A stretch of 64,000 nt of DNA from Aquiflexum gelatinilyticum (GCF_024741135.1 NZ_JANSUY010000007.1:124001-188000), one strand, 5' to 3'; shown: positions 1 through 8,318, numbered from the stretch's first letter. The notes: generated by a model from the sequence alone, not told the origin. Translations and numbers: made by a program.

Positions 1-2
1 GG

Positions 3-1532
3 GTGAATATCAACCTGACGGAAGTTTTGACCAAGCAATCAAGGTTTGCAGAAGCATTGGATTATGCATTGGAGGCAGAATTACAAGCTAACAAAATCGG
101 TGACCTTCCACTTCAGACGGATACCAAGAGGCTTTTGGGGATATTATACAGGGAATTGGGAGATATGGAAAAATCCATTTCTTATTTCAATCAAGCCATA
201 GCCGGATTTGAAAAATCGGGAGATATACGGCGGTCCGTCAATACCGCTATCAGCCTCAGTATTTTATTGAGGAAAATGAACCTCCCGGACAGCAGCCTGA
301 CAGTGCTTGAAAAGTGTTTGACTTTGGCACAAAACCAACCCAATAATGATTACCAATTGGCCATGATAAGGGAACACCTTGGTGACAGCCATTATCAAAA
401 AGGTGATTTTAATGCTTCATTGGTGGATTATTTGGAAGCCTTCCAGCTGTTTGAAAAATTAGGAAATATGGCCGATGTGGCCTATGAAGCCATGGTGGTA
501 GGTAAAACCCAAGTTGCTTTGGGAAAGTATGAAGATGCAGACCGCTACCTTTCCATGGCCTATAAAGTCAGCGACAGTCTTGGCTTTACCAATTACCAAT
601 ATGATGCTTCGGTGGAATTAGCCTCTCTGTACCAAAAAACAGGTCAATGGGAAAAGGCCACCAAACAGCTCGGGATGTCGCTGCAGCTCAAAGACAGCCT
701 TGCCAATCAGATGCAGCTTCAGAAAATGGCAGAGCTCAAAGAAAAATTTGAATCTGAAAAGCAAGAACAGGAAATAGCCTTACTCAAGGCCAACATTGAC
801 CTCGAAAGCAGCAAGTCCCGACGAAGAATGCAGCTGCAATATTTTGTTGTTGCAGTTTTTTTGTTGGCAATCATCTTGGCCTACCTTATTTTCAACAGAT
901 ACCAGCTCAGCCAAAAACTCAAAGAGCAGGAACTGAGAAACCAGATTTCCTCAGACTTGCATGATGATCTTGGCTCCACTTTGTCAAGCATAGACATCAA
1001 CAGCAGGATCGCTTTGCTCAAAATTGATGACGGCACCCTCGTCGCTTCTCAACTCCAAAAAATTCAGGAAAACAGCAAGACCATTTTGGACAGTCTTTCG
1101 CATATCGTTTGGTCGATCAATCCTTCCAATGACAGTGTCCAAAAGGTGATTTCCAAGATGAAGGATTTTGCCTCCGAAGTATTCGAATCTCAGGGCATCC
1201 TTTATAGGTTCAAGTCCGATGAAGAAGATTTAGAATCGAAAATCAATCCCTTGATCAGAAAAAATATTTACCTGATATTCAAAGAAGCGGTAAACAACTG
1301 TGGCAAATACAGTTTTGCAGAAAATGTGGAGATAGAAGTTGGGTTCAAAAACCAATGGTTTCACCTTTCGATCATAGATGATGGAAAGGGGTTTGATATC
1401 TTTGAATCCGGCGAAAAGGGAAACGGACTAAGAAATATGCGCCTGCGTGCGGAGCAGATCCAGGGAGATTTGACGATCAATTCCCAAGTCGGCCAAGGAA
1501 CTTCCATCCACTTCAAAGTTCATATCCCCTGA
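3..1532 (+). CDS. TPR sensor histidine kinase, 5' end cut by window edge
   Basis: The reading frame is open at the left window edge, so the first visible GTG is probably internal and the N-terminus is missing. Visible residues 1-240 are tetratricopeptide repeats. A charged coiled coil follows, then one membrane span (about 279-300). The kinase core has a DLHDDLG box with the phospho-acceptor His near residue 320, an N-box (KEAVNN) and ATP-binding G-boxes (DDGKGF, GNGLRNMRLRAE). This layout is the Bacteroidota TPR version of the NarX/LytS-like kinases that pair with LuxR-type regulators. The TPR part probably senses a protein or peptide signal, which is inference. A LuxR-type response regulator begins 58 bp downstream on the same strand, so the two very likely form one two-component system. 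The signal is not evident. Confidence 0.9.
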   Translation: MNINLTEVLTKQSRFAEALDYALEAELQANKIGDLPLQTDTKRLLGILYRELGDMEKSISYFNQAIAGFEKSGDIRRSVNTAISLSILLRKMNLPDSSLTVLEKCLTLAQNQPNNDYQLAMIREHLGDSHYQKGDFNASLVDYLEAFQLFEKLGNMADVAYEAMVVGKTQVALGKYEDADRYLSMAYKVSDSLGFTNYQYDASVELASLYQKTGQWEKATKQLGMSLQLKDSLANQMQLQKMAELKEKFESEKQEQEIALLKANIDLESSKSRRRMQLQYFVVAVFLLAIILAYLIFNRYQLSQKLKEQELRNQISSDLHDDLGSTLSSIDINSRIALLKIDDGTLVASQLQKIQENSKTILDSLSHIVWSINPSNDSVQKVISKMKDFASEVFESQGILYRFKSDEEDLESKINPLIRKNIYLIFKEAVNNCGKYSFAENVEIEVGFKNQWFHLSIIDDGKGFDIFESGEKGNGLRNMRLRAEQIQGDLTINSQVGQGTSIHFKVHIP

Positions 1533-1590
1533 TTTGGGTATTGTAAATAGCTTTGCCAATCGATAGCTTTAATGTTAAAATGTTTTTCCT

Positions 1591-2220
1591 ATGCCGACCA
1601 AGATTTTGATTTATGACGACAATACAGACCTGAGGGAAGGCATTTGTCATTTGTTGAGGTTAAGGGAGGAATATGAGGTGGTAGGCGAATTTGGAGACGC
1701 CAAAAACGTCCTCAAAGAAGTCGGCTTTTTGAAGCCTGATGTGATTTTGATGGATATCGAAATGCCGGGAATCACAGGGGTAGAAGCGGTCAAAAAAATC
1801 AGGACAATAGACAGGAATGCCCAAATCATCATGTTGACGGTCTTTGATGACCAAGGCCATATTTTTGAAGCGCTGCAATCCGGCGCCAACGGCTATTTAT
1901 TGAAAAGAAATGCCTCGGACAGGTTGGTGCAATCCATAGAGGAAGTTTTATCCGGCGGAGCTCCCATGAGTCCATCCATTGCGCGTCTCATCATCTCAGA
2001 AATGCAGCTAAGGAAACCCCAAGAAAACTACCAGCTTTCTATCCGTGAAAAAGAAATTCTAAAATCCCTGGCCACCGGCAACAGCTTCAAACTGATTGCC
2101 TCCGACCTGCAGATCAGCCTGGAAACTGTCAGGACCCATATCAAAAAGATCTATGAAAAGCTGCAAGTACACTCTCAGATCGAGGCCGTCAGCAAAGCTT
2201 TGAATGAAAAACTGGTCTGA
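1591..2220 (+). CDS. LuxR/NarL-family response regulator
   Basis: This 209-residue protein has an N-terminal receiver domain and a C-terminal LuxR helix-turn-helix. The phosphorylation site is Asp55 in LMDIEMPG, with acidic residues in IYDDN at the start and the conserved Lys in LLKRNA. The DNA-binding part runs from about residue 145 to 205 and carries LSIREKEILKSLATG and the recognition helix ETVRTHIKKIYEKL. Length and order are standard for the family. It follows the TPR histidine kinase by 58 bp on the same strand and is the likely partner. The next gene downstream, an IPT/TIG lipoprotein, lies 156 bp away and may be a target, but no operator was recognised. Confidence 0.93.
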   Translation: MPTKILIYDDNTDLREGICHLLRLREEYEVVGEFGDAKNVLKEVGFLKPDVILMDIEMPGITGVEAVKKIRTIDRNAQIIMLTVFDDQGHIFEALQSGANGYLLKRNASDRLVQSIEEVLSGGAPMSPSIARLIISEMQLRKPQENYQLSIREKEILKSLATGNSFKLIASDLQISLETVRTHIKKIYEKLQVHSQIEAVSKALNEKLV

Positions 2221-2376
2221 TTTTTTGATTCTCTAAAATTTTTATCACCCTATTAGGGTATTGTGGGTTGTTACCCGATTCTGCACCTTTACTTTATGCA
2301 AATCATTCAGGTTGAAGTATTGACAGGCTGTCTATTAAAGTTTTTAGAATATTTCCATCATTTAACTTAATCAGTT

Positions 2377-3519
2377 ATGAGAAAAATTATCTTCCCATAT
2401 TTCAAAAAAATCCTCTTAAGGCTGCTGCTTTTCGTCTTGATGTTGGGGTCACTTGCTTGTTCTGAAGAGGAGGGACCAAACAATGTAAACAATCCCAACC
2501 CTCAGCCTACCACCAAGCTCGAAATCACAGAAACCTCTCCTGAGTTCGTGTTTTGGGGAGAAGAAATCACCATCAAAGGAACAGGATTTAGTACCAAGAC
2601 TGAGGATAACTTTGTGTGGCTCAAAGGTGAATCCCAATCTTTTGGTAACTGTGCGTTAACCAACAGGACAGATTCACTTGGATGGAGAAAAGCAACTGTT
2701 ATCAGCGCTACTACTACTTCCCTGACGGTAAGAATTCCTTATGTCCCAGCCTCTCAAAATGCCAATAACAAACCTTGTGGAGTATATAATCCAAATCTTA
2801 GCATAACGGTAGCTGGCAAAACCGTCGTCAGCCCGCAGGTGAAACTTCTCGGAAAGCCGTTTATCAATGAAGTCTGTATCAGTAATTCGGGATTCAAAGG
2901 CTCAGGTATCATACCTGGCAAGCAATCCAACAATGTGATCAGCATTGGTGGTTTGGGAATGTTTGGATCGGCTTCAGGAATGGATGCCAAAATGAAACTT
3001 GCCATAGGTTCTGAAAATATTCCCCTGATCAAAACAGATCCGCCAATTGCCACCTGTTCCAATGGTTATAGTTTTACAATCCCAATTACAATGGCTTCAG
3101 GAGAATGTACACCTGATCCAATCAGGACCGGCAGATTCTCAAAAATGATGGATTTTGTTGCAAGTATAGAAGGTACCTCAATCCAGTCAGAGAAGTTTTC
3201 CTATCCTGTCGGCTCATTCCCTGATCAAAGTATAGAGTCTTTAGCTACGCAAAGAGCTTCAAAAAGTGCTGCGGGAAATCCTGAAATCAAAATCAAGGGC
3301 AAAGGGCTGAATTGGTACAAAGAAGCAAGATTTATCAGTACCAATAGCGCAGGATGCCCTATGGCAACAATTGCCCCTGTATCAAATGTTGCGGGTACAG
3401 AGCTAACGGTCTTAATTCCATTGGCACAGATGAACGCGAACTGTACCTATCAACTTTCGCTGATCAATACCTGCAATCTTTCAACAGGACAAATCGGACA
3501 AGTGATCATTGACCCTTAA
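2377..3519 (+). CDS. IPT/TIG-domain lipoprotein
   Basis: The 380-residue product starts with a basic, hydrophobic signal peptide ending in the lipobox LACS, so Cys28 is the likely lipidation site and the protein should be anchored in an envelope membrane. After a short Asn/Pro-rich linker, residues 48-130 read like an IPT/TIG immunoglobulin-like fold (ITETSPEFVFWGEEITIKGTGF). A second, similar strand-rich segment with KIKGKGLNW lies near residue 305. Several Cys residues suggest disulphides. Such proteins in Bacteroidota are surface or periplasmic and often bind glycans, but no specific function can be named. A strong terminator follows the stop codon. Confidence 0.75.
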   Translation: MRKIIFPYFKKILLRLLLFVLMLGSLACSEEEGPNNVNNPNPQPTTKLEITETSPEFVFWGEEITIKGTGFSTKTEDNFVWLKGESQSFGNCALTNRTDSLGWRKATVISATTTSLTVRIPYVPASQNANNKPCGVYNPNLSITVAGKTVVSPQVKLLGKPFINEVCISNSGFKGSGIIPGKQSNNVISIGGLGMFGSASGMDAKMKLAIGSENIPLIKTDPPIATCSNGYSFTIPITMASGECTPDPIRTGRFSKMMDFVASIEGTSIQSEKFSYPVGSFPDQSIESLATQRASKSAAGNPEIKIKGKGLNWYKEARFISTNSAGCPMATIAPVSNVAGTELTVLIPLAQMNANCTYQLSLINTCNLSTGQIGQVIIDP

Positions 3520-3543
3520 TTATAGCTTTTCTTTCAACCAATC

Positions 3544-3577
3544 AGGGATAAGGCTTTTGGCTTTATCCCTTTTTTTT
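3544..3577 (+). terminator. Rho-independent terminator after the IPT/TIG lipoprotein
   Basis: An inverted repeat (AGGGATAA-GGC / GGC-TTTATCCCT) with a small T-rich loop is followed immediately by a run of eight T residues. It lies 24 bp after the lipoprotein stop codon. Confidence 0.85.
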
Positions 3578-3597
3578 GGATTTCAGGTTAATTTCTG

Positions 3598-3632
3598 CCG
3601 CAATGGTCGCGAAGGTTTCGCAAAGTCCGCAA
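3598..3632 (+). repeat. short dispersed repeat, copy 1 (CCGCnATG..AAGGTTTCnCAAAG)
   Basis: This stretch matches 10799-10835 at most positions, sharing CCGC, ATG, AAGGTTTC, CAAAG and CCGC in the same order. It lies in an intergenic gap on the + strand. It resembles the short CGCAAAG-type intergenic repeats seen in Bacteroidota genomes; no coding function is visible. Confidence 0.55.
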
Positions 3633-3655
3633 TGGGAAGATCTCCGTTTCCCCGT

Positions 3656-3681
3656 TATCCTGCTTCTCCAGAAGCAGGATA
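3656..3681. repeat. palindrome, first of a tandem pair
   Basis: A perfect inverted repeat, ATCCTGCTTCT then CC then AGAAGCAGGAT, is followed by TTTT. The same 20-nt core recurs 70 bp downstream at 3729-3748. The two copies lie in the 311-bp gap between the IPT/TIG lipoprotein and the convergent serine hydrolase gene. They could be back-to-back terminators for both directions or short mobile palindromes. Confidence 0.7.
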
Positions 3682-3726
3682 TTTTAATCCTATGATAGCA
3701 TAGCACGCAACTAGAGGGTCTCTGCT

Positions 3727-3751
3727 AACCTGCTTCTCCAGAAGCAGGATA
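3727..3751. repeat. palindrome, second of a tandem pair
   Basis: The core CCTGCTTCT-CC-AGAAGCAGG is identical to the first copy at 3659-3678, and the flank ATATTTT is shared. It sits about 80 bp beyond the stop of the minus-strand serine hydrolase and could also terminate that gene. Confidence 0.7.
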
Positions 3752-3830
3752 TTTTTACTGCAAAGAATCTTCACTCAAACATCCCACAGAATTACCCAGG
3801 ATTTCATTCTTAATTCTAATTCCCCTCTTT

Positions 3831-5204
3831 CTAGGGAAGTAAAGCGATCACATCAGAAGCAAATTTATCCATACTGAATTCTCCTTTTGGGGTAAAACCA
3901 AGACGGACAATCACCAAATCTTTTGATGGAATCACCAAAATCCATTGCCCTTCAAATCCTCCGGCATAAAAAGCATCATTGGGTAGACTTGGGAATTTCT
4001 TTTCCTCAGGACGGCTAGGATTGCCGGCATTGAGCCACCATTGTGCGCCATATTCTCCCATAGGAGCGGCAGTAGCCGGTGTGGTCGCAAATTTCACCCA
4101 ATCTTCCGATAGAATCTGTTCGCCAAGCCAGTTTCCTTTACCCAACATCAGCAAACCCAATCTCGCAAAATCCCTTCCCGGGGCAAATACAAAGGAAGAA
4201 CCCACGAAGGTGCCGGAGGCATCTTTTTCCATGACTGTGTTGTGCATGCCTATTTTGTAAAACAATCCTTCATAAGGCAAACGCTGGTAATTTTCTTCGC
4301 CAAGTTGGTTGCGGAGAATCTTGGACATGATGTTGGTTGTCCCGCTTGAGTAGTAAAAGTATGTGCCCGGTTCGTACTTCAATGGCTTGGAAGCTGCTAC
4401 GGCTGCGGCATCAGGTTTAAGAAAAAGCATATTTGTCGCGTCTGAAACACCGCCGTAATCTTCCACCCAATCCAATCCGTTGGTGGCCTGAAGCATGTTT
4501 TGGAGGTTGATTTTACTTCTTTCATCTGTCCAATCAGGAAGTAGGCTGTTTTGTTCCAAATCCATGATACCCTTGTCTACCTGAAGGCCGATGAGGTTAC
4601 TGATGATGCTTTTTCCCATGGACCAACTTGTATGTTTGGTATTGATATTATGGTCATTGCCGTAGCCCTCGGCCACCAATTGTCCTTTGTGCAGAACGAC
4701 AATCATGTGGGTCAGATGGGTCTTCTTGACAGAATCTTCAAATTCAATATCAATCAAATCCTGGATTTTTTTGTATTGGGGAAGGTTCAGGATCGAATCA
4801 TTGAGCAGGTCTCCGTTTGGCCAACTCACGGTATCTTGACTCCAATTGGGTTTGGCTACTTCATAATAAACCTGATTTCGGACTTCCTCTTCCTCCATTC
4901 CGGACAACAAAGTACAGCCCTGGCCATCGCGGTAAATAGCCACTCTTTTGGCCAAACCAAAAACAGATCCCGTTACTTTTTTTCCTTCTCTGTCCACTTC
5001 AAAATCTCCCAAGCTGATCGGGAATGCCCTCAATTCCTGACTCATCACCGAATTTTCGTCCCTTTCCGCAAGGAAAATACAGCTGCACATGATCTTTGAT
5101 CCATAAGAACTGACAAGTGGAAATGATTTCCAGGCGTAGTTAATCCCATAGCCTAAGCCTGCTAAAAGGATCAAAAGGAAGGAATAAAGGATTTTCTTTT
5201 TCAT
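3831..5204 (-). CDS. serine hydrolase, class C beta-lactamase/NylB-like family
   Basis: The 457-residue product begins with a hydrophobic N-terminus (residues 5-25) that is a signal peptide or membrane anchor. The catalytic serine motif SxxK is Ser195-Met-Gly-Lys198 in HTSWSMGKSI, and the second motif appears as YYSSGTTN about 100 residues later. The C-terminus carries the glycine-rich GGFEGQWILV strand seen in penicillin-binding/esterase-like enzymes of this fold. This pattern is closest to 6-aminohexanoate-oligomer hydrolases and EstB-type esterases, not to drug-hydrolysing AmpC. The substrate cannot be read from sequence. It is a lone gene, convergent with the upstream lipoprotein. Confidence 0.85.
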   Translation of the reverse strand: MKKKILYSFLLILLAGLGYGINYAWKSFPLVSSYGSKIMCSCIFLAERDENSVMSQELRAFPISLGDFEVDREGKKVTGSVFGLAKRVAIYRDGQGCTLLSGMEEEEVRNQVYYEVAKPNWSQDTVSWPNGDLLNDSILNLPQYKKIQDLIDIEFEDSVKKTHLTHMIVVLHKGQLVAEGYGNDHNINTKHTSWSMGKSIISNLIGLQVDKGIMDLEQNSLLPDWTDERSKINLQNMLQATNGLDWVEDYGGVSDATNMLFLKPDAAAVAASKPLKYEPGTYFYYSSGTTNIMSKILRNQLGEENYQRLPYEGLFYKIGMHNTVMEKDASGTFVGSSFVFAPGRDFARLGLLMLGKGNWLGEQILSEDWVKFATTPATAAPMGEYGAQWWLNAGNPSRPEEKKFPSLPNDAFYAGGFEGQWILVIPSKDLVIVRLGFTPKGEFSMDKFASDVIALLP

Positions 5205-5373
5205 GGGTAAGGTGGGGGCTTTTATATTTCCTGAAATTTAAAGGTTTTATTATTTCAGATGGCATTTTTTTTATCGCAAATCTCTCTAAGGATTTACCAA
5301 GTATGAAAAGAACTCAAATGATTAGGCTAAACCTGTTTTTCATAGTTTTTTTCAATCAAAGAACCTTTACATT

Positions 5374-5391
5374 TTCGTGATTTTTTTGTGA
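5374..5391 (+). promoter_or_regulatory. candidate OmpR-type direct-repeat operator of the DM13 operon
   Basis: Two heptamers, TTCGTGA and TTTGTGA, are spaced with an 11-bp period, the arrangement bound by tandem winged-helix OmpR/PhoB dimers. The second heptamer ends 43 bp before the ATG of the first DM13 gene. The same pair (TTCGTGA, TTCGTGA, period 11) lies 43 bp before the OmpR-type regulator gene at 10703-10720 on the other strand. The match in motif, period and distance suggests common control. This is inference from two sites only. Confidence 0.5.
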
Positions 5392-5433
5392 TAACTCATA
5401 TGCAATTTTGGATCAAACAAAATCACATCTATT

Positions 5434-5877
5434 ATGAAAAAACTAATCTTATTCTTGTTTGTCGTCATTTTTGCTGCCTGTTCTGAAGATACCGAGCCGG
5501 TAATTATCGATTCAGCATTGCCGGATGGCACTTTGAGCGTTCTTCGCATGGGTACATTCATTGACCAAAACGGTGCCGGAAGCGCAGGCGCAGCATCAAT
5601 CGGTACAGATACCAAAGGGACAGTATTTTTGAGTTTCAACAATGCCTTCAGAACTGCCTTGGGTACAGGAACCGTCACAGTTTACCTGTCAACATCTGAC
5701 ACTTTCACGCCTGACCCGGCTAATGGCAACCCCAATCTATTATTGGTGGGACCTGTTAGAAATGCCGGTGAAAACTTCTTTAAAATCCCGACAGGAACTG
5801 ATTTGGCTAAATATACCCATGTTATCCTTTGGTGTGGATCAGTGGGTATTCCGTTTGGAAATGCAAGGTTGCAATAA
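5434..5877 (+). CDS. DM13-domain lipoprotein, first copy
   Basis: The 147-residue product has a short signal peptide ending AAC, with Cys16 as lipidation site. The remaining part reads as one DM13 domain: a glycine-rich start (GTFIDQNGAGSAG), a middle strand with GTVTVYLST, and the diagnostic end HVILWCGSVGIPFGNARL with Trp133-Cys134. DM13 domains occur with DOMON/cytochrome domains in eukaryotes and have been proposed to act in electron transfer through a conserved Cys; that role is unproven in bacteria. It is the first gene of a set that continues with an outer-membrane barrel, a Crp/Fnr regulator and a second DM13 lipoprotein. A candidate OmpR-type operator lies just upstream. Confidence 0.82.
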   Translation: MKKLILFLFVVIFAACSEDTEPVIIDSALPDGTLSVLRMGTFIDQNGAGSAGAASIGTDTKGTVFLSFNNAFRTALGTGTVTVYLSTSDTFTPDPANGNPNLLLVGPVRNAGENFFKIPTGTDLAKYTHVILWCGSVGIPFGNARLQ

Positions 5878-5891
5878 TCACTCTTCACCGA

Positions 5892-5912
5892 CATCCCGGA
5901 ATTTCCGGGATG
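5892..5912 (+). terminator. hairpin between DM13 gene and barrel gene (attenuator or processing site)
   Basis: A perfect inverted repeat CATCCCGGA-ATT-TCCGGGATG follows the first DM13 stop codon and precedes the barrel ATG by 15 bp. Only TTT follows, so it is a weak terminator at best. It may protect the upstream transcript or lower expression of the downstream genes. Confidence 0.55.
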
Positions 5913-5927
5913 TTTAAAGCTCCAATC

Positions 5928-6797
5928 ATGAAAAATCTAAAATTCTTACAGATAGCAGCACTGTTTTTTGTGGTTCAAGAGGTGGACGGGCAAAGTGGAT
6001 GGACCAAATCAAAAGGTGAAGGGTTTTTCCAAACTTCCTTTTCGACATTCAATTCCAAGGATTACTTCACCCTTGAAGGGGAAAAACTCCTCACCAATAG
6101 GTTTCATCAGCAAAGTATAGTCTTTTATGGAGAGTATGGGGTGACCGACAAATTCACGGTGATTGCCAATCTGCCCCTTCAAAACTTCAACGGTTTTGAA
6201 ACCACTGAAACTGTTTCCGGACTTGGAGATCTTAGACTGGAATTTAAACATTCCCTATTGAAAAAATTCCTGCCATTGGCCATCAGTGTGGCTCCGGAAA
6301 TTCCGACCGGTAGGGCCAATAATTTTGCCAACAGCATAGTCAATGATTTTGAAAGGATCAACCTTCCAAGTGGTGATGGAGAATTCAATGTTTGGACCAC
6401 TTTGGCCACTTCTTTTGCTTTGGGAGACTTTCCGTTTTATGGTTCTTTATTTGGGTCATATAATTATAGAACGCAGTATGACGGGATCTCTTTCAGTGAT
6501 CAGATGGCCGTAGGAGTGGAGTTTGGCTACAAGTTCTTTGATAAGGTTTGGGTCAATGCCAGGCTGAATGGGCTGACTTCTGTAGATGAGATTACAGAGG
6601 TGACGGATTTTGTAAGGGGGGATGGGACAGAATACACCAGTTACAGCATTGGTGCAAGTGTTCCGGTCTACAAGGAATTCCACCTCAATCTCAATTACCG
6701 AAACTTCAACGACCTCTTGTTCCAAAGAAAAAACATCTATTCAGGTGGAGTCTTTACTCTTGGGATCTATTATAACCTCAAACCTACGGCCGAATGA
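5928..6797 (+). CDS. outer-membrane beta-barrel protein
   Basis: I place the start at the ATG at 5928 because the protein then begins with a clear signal peptide (MKNLKFLQIAALFFVV..., predicted cleavage after VDG). An upstream in-frame ATG would overlap the preceding DM13 gene and add a non-signal N-terminus. The mature part (289 residues in all) alternates polar and aromatic residues in strand-length segments, contains many Gly/Asn turns and ends in a strand-like tail, as outer-membrane barrels do. No named family is recognised. It lies between a DM13 lipoprotein and a Crp/Fnr regulator whose ATG overlaps this stop codon, so these genes are probably co-transcribed. Confidence 0.72.
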   Translation: MKNLKFLQIAALFFVVQEVDGQSGWTKSKGEGFFQTSFSTFNSKDYFTLEGEKLLTNRFHQQSIVFYGEYGVTDKFTVIANLPLQNFNGFETTETVSGLGDLRLEFKHSLLKKFLPLAISVAPEIPTGRANNFANSIVNDFERINLPSGDGEFNVWTTLATSFALGDFPFYGSLFGSYNYRTQYDGISFSDQMAVGVEFGYKFFDKVWVNARLNGLTSVDEITEVTDFVRGDGTEYTSYSIGASVPVYKEFHLNLNYRNFNDLLFQRKNIYSGGVFTLGIYYNLKPTAE

Positions 6798-7456
6798 ACA
6801 ACAGCAATATAGTTTCGGGGTATACCTTCGGAAAAAACATTAACCCCGTCGGTTTGATGTTTATGCCTTCCGGAAAATTGGAAAAATTCCAGACTGTCTT
6901 CCATCAGGGGGATTTGGCAAACAAACTTTTTATCGTCAAAAGCGGCTTTGTCAAACTCTGTGAGTTGTCCCAATCAGGTGAAGAGATCATCCATGATATC
7001 AAATCTGAGGGTGAAATATTCGGTGAATGGGACAGTCTCTTCCATCCCGGAATTCATTTCAGGTATTCTGCCATTACCCTTTCAGATAATACTGAGGTTC
7101 ATGCTATCAAATTCTCAGAAACCTCCATTGAACAGCCTTTCAATTCCATCTCAGGACTTTCCAATCTGGTATTGGAAGATTTGAAAAAGCTTGCCCTCAG
7201 ACACCAAAGACTGCTAAACAATGATGCAGCATACCGGATCAAAGAAACCCTCCTCAACCTTGCCAGAAAAGCAGGTCAAAAATTCGGAGATGAAACCCTG
7301 CTCAAAATATGGCTCTCCCATGAAGATATCGCAAAACTCGCTGACACAAGCCGTCAGACTGTGACTGCAGTCATGAATCAACTTAAAAACAAAAATAAAA
7401 TCACTTACTCAAGGGACAGGATTCTTTTCAGAAGCCTGACCGATTTCCACAATTAA
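6794..7456 (+). CDS. Crp/Fnr-family transcriptional regulator (DM13 operon)
   Basis: The 220-residue protein has an N-terminal cyclic-nucleotide-binding-type jelly roll (about residues 20-130, with GDLANKLFIVKSGFVKL and EGEIFGEW) and a C-terminal winged helix. The recognition part is HEDIAKLADTSRQTVTAVMN, near the classical Crp form. This sets it apart from the other Crp-like proteins in the window, which end in IASYLGIT-type helices. Its ATG overlaps the stop of the barrel gene (ATGA), which indicates translational coupling. The conserved cAMP-binding Arg/Ser pair is not obvious, so the effector is unknown. It may regulate the DM13 genes that flank it. Confidence 0.88.
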   Translation: MNNSNIVSGYTFGKNINPVGLMFMPSGKLEKFQTVFHQGDLANKLFIVKSGFVKLCELSQSGEEIIHDIKSEGEIFGEWDSLFHPGIHFRYSAITLSDNTEVHAIKFSETSIEQPFNSISGLSNLVLEDLKKLALRHQRLLNNDAAYRIKETLLNLARKAGQKFGDETLLKIWLSHEDIAKLADTSRQTVTAVMNQLKNKNKITYSRDRILFRSLTDFHN

Positions 7457-7467
7457 ACTCAATCATT

Positions 7468-7908
7468 ATGAAAAAACTAAGCATGATTTTGGTATTGGCA
7501 ACATTCTGCCTTTTTTCTTGTCAAGATAAAGCTGACAAAGTTCCGGCCGATGATTCAGTTGAGGTCACAGGGCCATTGGAAGTAGTCAAAAGCGGTACCC
7601 TTTCCAATCAAAGTGGGGCAGGGACCAGAGGAACCGTTCAGTTGGTAAAAGACCAAGCTGGAAAATTCTACATTTCCCTGAGTGATAATTTCACAACCAA
7701 GTTTTCAACAGGAACTGTCACCGTCTACCTTTCCACTGCCTCTTCTCTTCGATTGAATGAAAGCGGTAGTTTCCAATTGCTTGGATTGGCCAATAGACCG
7801 GGAGCACATTTCTACGAACTGCAAGGCAATAAAGACGATAAGTTTACCCACGCTATCATTTGGTGTGGGGCAGCGGCAATTCCTTTTGGAAATGCCTTAT
7901 TGGAATAA
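7468..7908 (+). CDS. DM13-domain lipoprotein, second copy
   Basis: This 146-residue lipoprotein (lipobox FSC, Cys18) is a paralogue of the product of 5434-5877. Both share the order GTL/GTF start, GTVTVYLST in the middle, and the end FTHAIIWCGAAAIPFGNALL here versus YTHVILWCGSVGIPFGNARL there. The Trp-Cys of the DM13 signature is at 132-133. It starts 11 bp after the Crp/Fnr gene and ends at a strong terminator, which closes the operon. Two copies around one barrel suggest that the lipoproteins serve the barrel or share its substrate; that is inference. Confidence 0.82.
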   Translation: MKKLSMILVLATFCLFSCQDKADKVPADDSVEVTGPLEVVKSGTLSNQSGAGTRGTVQLVKDQAGKFYISLSDNFTTKFSTGTVTVYLSTASSLRLNESGSFQLLGLANRPGAHFYELQGNKDDKFTHAIIWCGAAAIPFGNALLE

Positions 7909-7940
7909 CATTTTGTTTGGTTTGTTTATTTGTAAAAATG

Positions 7941-7967
7941 GGGGATGACTATTCATCCCCTTTTTTT
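7941..7967 (+). terminator. Rho-independent terminator of the DM13 operon
   Basis: The stem GGGGATGA / TCATCCCC with a four-base loop is followed by seven T residues. It lies 32 bp after the last DM13 gene. Confidence 0.9.
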
Positions 7968-8221
7968 GTGGTCCTCTTTGAGAAAATGAATTATGATCCT
8001 ATCTATTCATTATTTTAAAGAATTAAACTAGAATAACTTTTGGTACGGATAATTGTCCGAGGTGAGCAATCCATAGTCCAAAAGATGTAATTATTAAAAT
8101 CATATCATTCCTTTTTTTTAATTAGAAAAAATGTGTGTCAGTATCGTTACACGTATCCGAATAATTCCGGAATTTTCTGCTTAAAACAGAACCTCATTTG
8201 TTCAAGGCGGGGAGGAATGAC

Positions 8222-8318
8222 CCCGAAACTTCGGGAGGCCGGCTCCGGCCTTGTGCGCTGATAGGATTCCGCCGTCTTGGCTTTTTTGGCTACTTTTTTT
8301 GCTAAGAAAAAAAGTAGC
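8222..8318. repeat. cluster of three hairpins in a gene-free stretch
   Basis: The gap 7968-8466 has no convincing gene. It holds CCCGAA/TTCGGG, then GGCCGG/CCGGCC, then a long palindrome GCTACTTTTTTT-GCTAAG-AAAAAAAGTAGC at 8289-8318. The last belongs to a type of A/T-rich palindrome that recurs in Bacteroidota intergenic DNA. The remaining bases of the gap show nothing I recognise. Confidence 0.5.

Noticed and set aside
3509-3703. 64-codon frame after the IPT/TIG lipoprotein
   Set aside because: It runs through a terminator, a dispersed repeat and a palindrome and has no protein-like character.
4551-5099. 182-codon frame on the + strand
   Set aside because: It lies opposite the serine hydrolase, which has clear motifs and signal peptide.
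3831-5204. True beta-lactamase
   Set aside because: The motifs fit NylB/EstB-like hydrolases better than AmpC enzymes.
5374-5391. Crp-type operator (TGTGA half site)
   Set aside because: The two heptamers are direct repeats with an 11-bp period, not an inverted TGTGA-N6-TCACA pair.
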